Source: Choristoneura fumiferana
Taxonomy: Eukaryota; Arthropoda; Insecta; Lepidoptera; Tortricidae
Direction of reading: 5' to 3'
Assembly (NCBI RefSeq): GCF_025370935.1
Contig: NC_133501.1
Location: 2,326,166 to 2,390,165, forward strand
DNA length: 64,000 bases
A program made the position numbers and the translations under genes. Numbering within the stretch: position 1 is the first letter of the stretch; every line of letters begins with the position of its first letter. Positions 52,401 through 61,400 of the stretch are shown here, in pieces. The notes beneath the pieces were generated by a model. That model was not told the DNA's origin. It saw only the letters and a program-made list of their open reading frames with translations, and made no database searches.

Positions 52401-55400
52401 TAAAATAAATGGACTATACAATTTTACTATTCGGCCGAATACCGGATAGTTGCGTACAGTCACCAGGGAGCGTGCAAAAATACGTGACACGTCCTTCCGG
52501 CCCTAGAAATAGAGTCGTATCAGATATTATGTATTTATGCACGCTTGTTGTGTCAGATATTGGTGCTGGTGACTGTACAACGTAGGAATGTGTTTTTCAT
52601 GAACCAATAGAAACGCTTCATTCACCTCCTCGCACAGCACAGCTCTAGCGGAAACAGCTCTAGTAACACTCTTTCCCGCCCGGATAACAACACCGGCCCT
52701 GAGCGGAACAGATATGGTAAAAAGAGGATTTCTACCAATGAAAAACACATTTCTCGCAACACATCCCCGCACAACACTGGTGGAAACTCAATTATATTAT
52801 TATTGAAGTCAAGAACTAAGACCAATGCCTTACAAGTCCAGCCGGATGCGACGGACGGATGTCAGGACGCGCAACGACGGCCGGGCGGGCTCGGCCCTGC
52901 AAATAGGGATGACGACACCACCGATGATCTTACGCACTTTTCAACCGACTTCGAAAAAGGAGGAGGTTCTCAATCTCCGTCTGTATGTTTTTACAAGTCC
53001 GATCACGTTTCACCCATAAACGCATCTAGTACAGATCCATTGAATAATGTTTGACTATCGTATTTTGTCGGAAAAGTTCATATTTGGGCATTTTACAAAA
53101 AATTGTACCTTTTTTTAATTTTAGAAAATATGGGTTTTGCTACTCAGAATAAAGAAAACAATACATTTTTGTGACATTTTTTTTTCACATTTGTTCACAA
53201 AACTGACTCATAAAATTTGTATGAAAAAATTAAATACATTTTAGAAAAGGCACACTTCTTTTAAAACGCCCATTTATCTCGCTCTCTCAACTAGCTTACT
53301 AAAGTTTCATCATCATCATCATCAGCCGGAAGACGTCCACTGCTGAACAAAGGCCTCCCCTTAGAACGCCACAATGAACGACAACTCGCCACTTGCATCC
53401 ACCGGTTTCCCGCAACTCACCTGGTGGGAGGCCTGCCAACGCTTCGTTTCGCTTTTTAACTTACTAAAGTTTACTGAAGCTAATTCAGAAAGCAAGATAC
53501 AGTAGAATTACTTGGAGTTAACACTTGACAGATGGGCGTGCCTTCAGTCAATTTTCAACTATGAGGTCATACTAATAAAATAGTTTTTACATAATTTGTA
53601 AACTGGGGTTTATTTGTATGACGTCAAAGTTGAAAATTGACTGAAGGCACGCCCATCTGTCAAGTGTTAACTCCAAGTAACCGTACTGTAAATACCCGTA
53701 CCTACCCGGCCATATGGATTGCTCATCGGTCTTTGGAAAGACACTCGGCTAATTTCGGCTTCGTAGAGCGTTGTCACACACTACTTATGTGACGTTTGTC
53801 AGTCGTTGTACAGGTGCAATAGAGTACGGACGCATTTAGATGAAAATATATAATATAAAGTTGTTAAAACCCCCCAAAACTTAAAATTGTCATCATCCCA
53901 GCCTATACACGTCCCACTGCTGGGCACAGGCCTCCTCTCAGAACAAGAGGGCTTGGGCCACAGTTCCCACGCGGGCCCAGTGCGGATTGGGAACTAGACA
54001 CGAACCATTGAATTGCTTCGCAGGTTTGTGCAGGTTTCCTCACGATGTTTTCCTTCACCGCAAAGCTGGTGGTAAATTTCAAATTTAATTCCGCACATGA
54101 ATTTCGAAAAACTCAGAGGTGCGAGCCGGGGTTTGAACCCACGACCCTCTGCTTGAGAGGCGATAGGTCAAACCACTAGGCCACCACGGCTTGTACGATG
54201 GCATCTTTAGGAAAAAGAGGGAACTATCCTTTTTGTAGTAGTTGCAACAGCTCTCTATAGATATCCGAAGTTTACATGTCATTAATTTGACGTAAACTGT
54301 TTGTGTTAAGTCCATAAAGGTGCAGTATTTATTTGATATAAAACGTCACTTAATAAATACGATGATTGATGGACAGTCGCCAGTGTTCGGAAATCGTCGT
54401 GAACAGCCAATTGTCTTTTTCCGAAGACCGATGTGCAATCTTTATCGCTGGATACTGCTATACGAACTGTACCGACAAAATACGATTACAAAACATTATT
54501 CACTCCCCCACATCTGTACTGGCGTTTGCCAACCCAATCTACTATTTGTTTTAAAGCAACTAAGGAGCTGTTTCACCACCCATTAAGTTTATTTGACGGA
54601 TAAATGTGGTGCCGTCTCCGTCTATTCGAACAAAACAAACAGAGACGGCATCACATTGATCCGTCAGATAAATTTAATGAATGGATGGTGAAACAGGGGG
54701 TAAATGTAGTTGAATGGTGATCAGAGGCTTATTGTCTAACGTACTCGGAATCACGTAGAAAGGGATAGCAAATACGGGGCACGTATTTGAGTATCGAAAA
54801 TTTAAATATCTATAGTTAAAACACCGACGGCCAAAATATCGAAAATCAGAATATCGAACGATCATAAGGTCGAAATTCAAAATGTCGAAAGTATAAATTA
54901 TCGAACGGTACAATTATCGAATTATAAATTTCGAAAATCCTAATATCGACGGATAAAATATCGAAAATTGAAATTTCGAACGATTTCAATGTGGAAATTC
55001 TAAATGTCGAATTTCTATAATACCGAAGGGTACAATAGTCGATTACTGATACGAAATTTAACATTAACTTTAACTTGTTTTGGCCACAGTTGAACCTAAC
55101 ACGTTCCTCGCTACGCTCGTCGTCTCACCTAAACTTTTCGGTTGAATTAATCAGACTTCAGTTTTTAATTCTAGGTACTAAGTAATGTAACCTAAAAATT
55201 AGGTGCGACGACGAGCGCAGCGAGGAGGAGCGTTTTAGGTTCAACCGTGACCAAAACAAGCACGAGCCGAGAGAGCGAAGCTATTCTGTTTTCGATATTT
55301 TAATATTTGATTTTTTGACGGTAGATATTTTGTGTTTCGATATTGACATATATTGTTCATTCGGTTATAGATATTTTGAACCTTCGATATTTTAGCCGTT

Positions 55401-58400
55401 CGATATTTCGGCTTTAGGAATCCCAGGCGTCGATATAATGATAGTAGATATTTAGATCATTCGATATTTTGATTTTCGATATTTTGACCGTCGACGTTTT
55501 AACTTTAGATATTTTAAATTTCGATATTCAAATACGTGGCCCAAATACGATCACGAGTGCCAGAGCGTTAGACAATACGGCCACTGGTTTACAGCAAATT
55601 GTGTTTTACTAGCATCGCGTCTAGAAATTATTGTTTTATGGTGTCATCGACCCTATTAAAGTTGAAGACGCTTTAACCTGCAATAGACCCGGCTAGCCCG
55701 TCTTAACGGCCGAGTAAAGGAACGACCATACCGCTGCTCAAAATACGCTGACGCGCTTTATAATGCAGTGACGCAGATAATGCGTCACGCTTTTAACCAA
55801 CTTTAAAAAGAGGAGGTATCATTTTCAGATCAGTCAATTGTGGATCGTTTTTTTTAATATTTTATTGTTTTTATACTCTTTCAAGTATCTAATAGTCTCA
55901 TTATCCAAAAGTCATTCAGGAGTAGGATGAATGAATCGCGCATTACGCACTGAGACAAACTAATCCGGTACCATACCTACACCTTATATTATAGAAATTA
56001 AAACAAACCGACTCAAAAAAATTGCGAATACTAATAGAATATTTCCGCAATTTTAGAGTCGGTTTGTTCACACCTATCGTCCACACTGCTACTCAAAAAT
56101 GGGCTTGTTATAAATGGGCATCAAGCATCAGTTTTTTAGCAGCAAAGGACGACACTCGTTTTAAACGTGACGCATATTACGCGTCATTGCATTCACGTTG
56201 CGTCAGAGTATTTTGAACACAGGTGTGGTAGTTCCTTAACGCTACGAAGACATGGTTTTAGTTTTAGTTGCTGAACTTCCACAAAACGCCTATACTTGGT
56301 TTGGATAGGTATTTTACTATATGTAAACTGGTGTCTTAAATATTCGAAATTCTTCCATTAAACTATCTAAACATTTACATTTCTGTATTGAAATACACTA
56401 GTATAGTTTGTATTACAATGATAGATAAGTAAAATGTTTAAAATCCTTGTATGTAAGTTTGTTTACATTTAGTTAATTATATCTATCCAAATCAAGTGTA
56501 ATTCAATTAGTTTTTAAAAGTCAGTGACAGAAACTACGCAATTACAAGGGTTTCTCTAACTCTGGTCTATAGGTATAGGTAGTGCCACCAGAGTTGAGGT
56601 TACGCACACAAGAACATGTCATGTAATAACATGACAGCGAGATTTTGACATTCACTAATAAATTTCATTCATTCCCCTTTATGCAATCAGATCTTCATGT
56701 AGCTGTTTGTGTAATCATTCACTTTAACTCTCGTGGCACTACCTATACAGTATACATACTAGTAAAAGTAAATAAGGGCCACTTGAGTTTCATAAGTAAA
56801 CTGAAATCAAAAATATATTTGCGTTTTTATCTCAATGCATTAAATTGAATCAAAAGTATTTGTATTGTGTTAGGTTGTATTAATAAAACCATTTTTAGAC
56901 AAAGAAAGTTGTAAAGTATTTATATACTGAGCGGCAAAAAATCTGGCCCTCAAGTATGTGTGTAATAGGAAAATTTGGGGCCAAATTTTGCGCCGCTGAG
57001 TATATAAATACTTTACAATTTTCTTTGTTTTTTTTTTTATGGTATAGGGGGAAAACGAGCAGGCGGATCGCCTGATGGTAAGCGATTACCGTCGCCCACT
57101 GACACCTGCAACGCCAGAAGAGTCACAAGTGCGTTGCCGGCCTTTAAGGTAGGAGTACGCTCTTTTCTCGAAAACTTGAAGGTCATATGGGTCCGGGAAT
57201 ACCGCAGGCGATAGTTCATTCCAGAGTTTTGCTGTGCGAGGCAGGAAATTTCTGGAAACACGCACAGTAGAGGACCGCCAACCGTCTAAATGGTGAGGAT
57301 GGAAGTGTTGTCGCGTAGGTCGGTGGCGAAAGGATGCGGCAGGGATCAACCCGAATAACTCCTCGGAGCACTCCCCGTTGTACATGCGATAGAGGATGCA
57401 CAGTGAAGCTACATCTCTACGCAGCGTCAAAAAGTCAAGTCGATCAGAAACTCGCTGGCACCCGACTATTCGAGTCGCTCTCCGTTGTATTCGGTCCAGA
57501 GGGAGAAGCTGGTACTGGGGAGCCCCTGCCCACAGATGAGAGCAGTTGTCTAAAAATGGTTTTATTAATAATATTTTCGCTTTACCAATCAAACTCATTT
57601 GGCCCCTATTTTCTTTCTGCTTAGAATAGTGTCTGGCGGCGTGATCGAGATCAACTCAACACAACTCAGTAAATATATAAAAGTCATTGTATTCACCTGA
57701 AACATTCATTTTTTTTAACAAACATCTCTGGAGTACCAACCTACATTTTGAACGACGAAAAAAATTAAAAAATAAGCGAACGTTAATCTCACTAACTACT
57801 GCTACGAAACGCTACAACATCCGTCATCATCATCAATAAAACGCCAAAATATGGCTTATTCAGGAGTTGTCAAATACATTAGGTAACTTGAGTTGGTTAG
57901 GATTTGTCTTGATCACGTCTCCAGCATCGCACAATATAAGCATTACATATTTACATGGGTCGGAAAAACGGCCGTCATTTTAAAACTTAACCCCACTGAA
58001 CTAACAACACGAAAAATACACTATAATTTAGTATAATTGAACCCACATTAAGTCTACTGATTTGATTAATACGATACATATAAAAAAATACTTTATTCGA
58101 AAAAAAAAATGTACAAAATCTTTATAAATTCTTTTATATAGGTATTTCATTCTAGATTCAATGTTGCCATTATGCACTAATAAGAGAAGACGAAATGATG
58201 GACGTTTTTCCGACCTTACATTATTTATTGATGTGAATGATTTCTTAGGCACGAATAGACTGAATGAATGAACAAAAGAGAAACTACAATTTTGGGGGGA
58301 CGGCAAAATTCCATGATAAATAATACTGAAAAATATCTAGATACCTAAGACCTATGTATTTCACAGTTTTTTTTTTATTCGACTGGATGGCTAACGAGCA

Positions 58401-61400
58401 AGTGGGTCTCCTGATGGTAAGAGATCACCACCGCCCATAAACATCTGCAACGCCAGGGGTATTGCAGATGCGTTGCCAACCTAGTGCGTTCTGTCGCACC
58501 TACGATTCGGACTGGCTAGAATGAGCACGAATATTCCCATTACTTATAACTGTGACAAAATCGGGGAATCCCCTTTTTAAAATGAATGGTACAATAATGA
58601 AATCTTGTATACTATAGTTATTTGAAACCTAAACAAGAAGGCGGCCAAATGTTCTTGCGCCCGGGGCGGCTGTTTCCACGCTACGCCACTGGATGGATGA
58701 TGTTGATTCTATTCAGTCTACTCGTGCCTTATATTCTAACGGGCGCCTTTATATTTTGCCATAAAATCGGGATACAACAGGGTTGACGACTGGGTTAAAA
58801 ATATATCATTCTATTTAGTCCGACAGTTACATTATGGAAAAATATGGGACACGTATTATTTTGGTTTATCAAATTATTAAAAATTTACAAAGGTATAGAT
58901 CATCAAACTTCCGGAGTGGGGGCTCGTGACGTCACTCTTAGGTAAAACTCGTAGCATATAGTGACTTCACTCGAAACTTCTAAGCACTGTATACACGTCA
59001 TTTTTTGTTTGTCAAACAAAATAAAAAATACGTGCACAATATTTTTCAATTATCTAACTGACGGACTAAACAGTTTTTTTCAGTCGTCTAGCCTATTAGG
59101 GTCAGATCAAACCGCTGAACTCTCGGATAGTCACATTTCTATCATATAACGAATAGCTACAGAATTTTACGGTGTGATCTTAGCCTACATGAGCGAAAAG
59201 TATAAAATTATACCGTGTGATTTTTCAGACTTTATATAATAACGCCCGTTTTTACATGCAAGAAATTGTGGATTTAGAATATATTATCGTATAGAATCTG
59301 CCGCCAAGTCGAGTAAACATTATTTATTGAATCATTTTGTAATGCACACATAGACATTCGCACTCACTGATTCAATTAGTTCGTGATTCTTGTGAATAAA
59401 CCTGAAAACAGCTGTACCTAATTGTTTTAATCTCTTTTCAATTTCTCGAGCCGTTCTAACGATATTATATTCTAATCGTAAGGTGCCAACGGTTTACTCG
59501 CCAATGGATCACCCGCCTAACCTTTTCAACGATTTCAATCATTCAATAATCCAATAGGTACTGTATCCTGACCAAAAACATCTGAAGGATATCATATCCG
59601 CCACGATAGATTATATTCGAATAGCATTGAAAAGGTTGTGACAAGTTACATTCCTGCGGTAACTTTTAGTGCTTCTCGTGCGTAACGTGAATTGGATGAT
59701 TTACCTCTTCAACCGGTTCCTAAAACAAAATATAAATTTTGAATTATTTTAAGGCCAAAAAGTATGCTACAAAAATACGGAAAATTTTCAGAGGTATGAC
59801 AATTCTTTGCGTTGTAAATTAATAGTATTTTTATAACAACGCCAATGTCTATCTGTCTATGGCATCGTATCTTTCAAATTGATAGACCGATATCGAAGCG
59901 AATTTTTTCGTCAAAGCGGGTTTTTTTCGGTGAATTTTAGCTGTCTGATAAAAATCAGTCCAACCGTTTTTAAAATATATATTGTGGAACAATTTAAAGA
60001 CACCTGTATATATACTTCACGCGATCCTTTGTTAATGCACGTCAATTTAGAACCGTATAGCATTGGAATGGAATGAAAATGGGATGCAATGAAAGTGTAA
60101 CATAAAATCTAAACGAAGCAAAGGGGCCATCCACAAACTTGTCACTCTTTTTATAGATGACCCCTGAAGAGTACATTGCAATACTACAAAGTATTAACCC
60201 TTTTGCAGGCATAGTGCATGCGACCACATAAATGTACACAACTATTCAACCTTGCTAAATGGTGCAAAGTTGTTAAAAATATTATTCGTTTTTTAAATAA
60301 AAAAATAATTTCCTTGCTCACCCGCGACCTTACGATAGCTAAGCTTATGCAAAATATGCGTGTTCATGCAGTTCCTCCACCTCCACACCTCCACACCAGA
60401 GCTCATCTTCAGAGTACTACTCTAAAGATGAGCTCTGGTTGAGTTCGAAACGCGTCAGTGTAGTGTGGTGGTGGTGATAGATGGGTTTGTGTGATTTGTG
60501 TGTGTTCTTACAGTGTGGAGGTGGAGGAACTGCATGAACACGCATATTTTGCATAAGCTTAGCTATCGTAAGGTCGCGGGTGAGCAAGGAAATTATTTTA
60601 GTTCATTGATATGGACCTCCGCAAAGTAACGCCTGATTCAATAAATTATTTAAAAAAATTAATCTCTTATACAAATAATCATAATACCACAAACGGGACT
60701 TCAGTATTTTTTTTCTTTCTTTTTTTATTCTACTGGGTCTCCTGATGGTAAGAGATCACCACCGCCCATAAACATCTGCAACACCAGGGGTATTGCAGAT
60801 GTTGCCAACATAGAGGCCTAAGATGGGATACCTCAAGTGCCAGTAATTTCACCGGCTGTCTTACTCTCCGCGCCGAAACACAACAGTGCAGGCACTGCTG
60901 CTTCACGGCAGGATTAGCGAGCAAGATGGTGGTAGCAATCCGGGCGGACCTTGCACAAGGTTCTACCACCTACAAGCTGCAGTCTACTCGTGACCACGGC
61001 CACTGTAATGTGTTTGAAACGTCGAGGTAAATATTACTCGTGTGTTTTAGCGTGATAAGTCCCGTCTGTGAGAGGTATTTTGACTAGGAGTGAAAGGTTA
61101 AGCTTTTTAAGGTTATAATCTCTTACACAACATAAAACTATGATTCACTGGTTCAGTAACAGCCTATTCACTCTAGCCGTGAAAATCATTAGATTGTATT
61201 TATCCGAAAATTCAGACGACGGGAGCGAATTCCATTCCTTAGCAGATCGCATTATGCAAGATGAAGCAAACCAATGAAACGCTAACTACATAAGGGTGAA
61301 GACGCTCCCCCCGCCTTGACGTACGTTGGCAAAATGGAGATGGAGGAATTAGATCATGTAATTCATAAGCGCACTCACCAAAATGCATCCGGTAAAAAAC

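Noticed and set aside
57086..57598. Host gene of 170 codons
   Set aside because: The peptide is the C-terminal reverse-transcriptase segment of a LINE, with poly-A at its 3' end.
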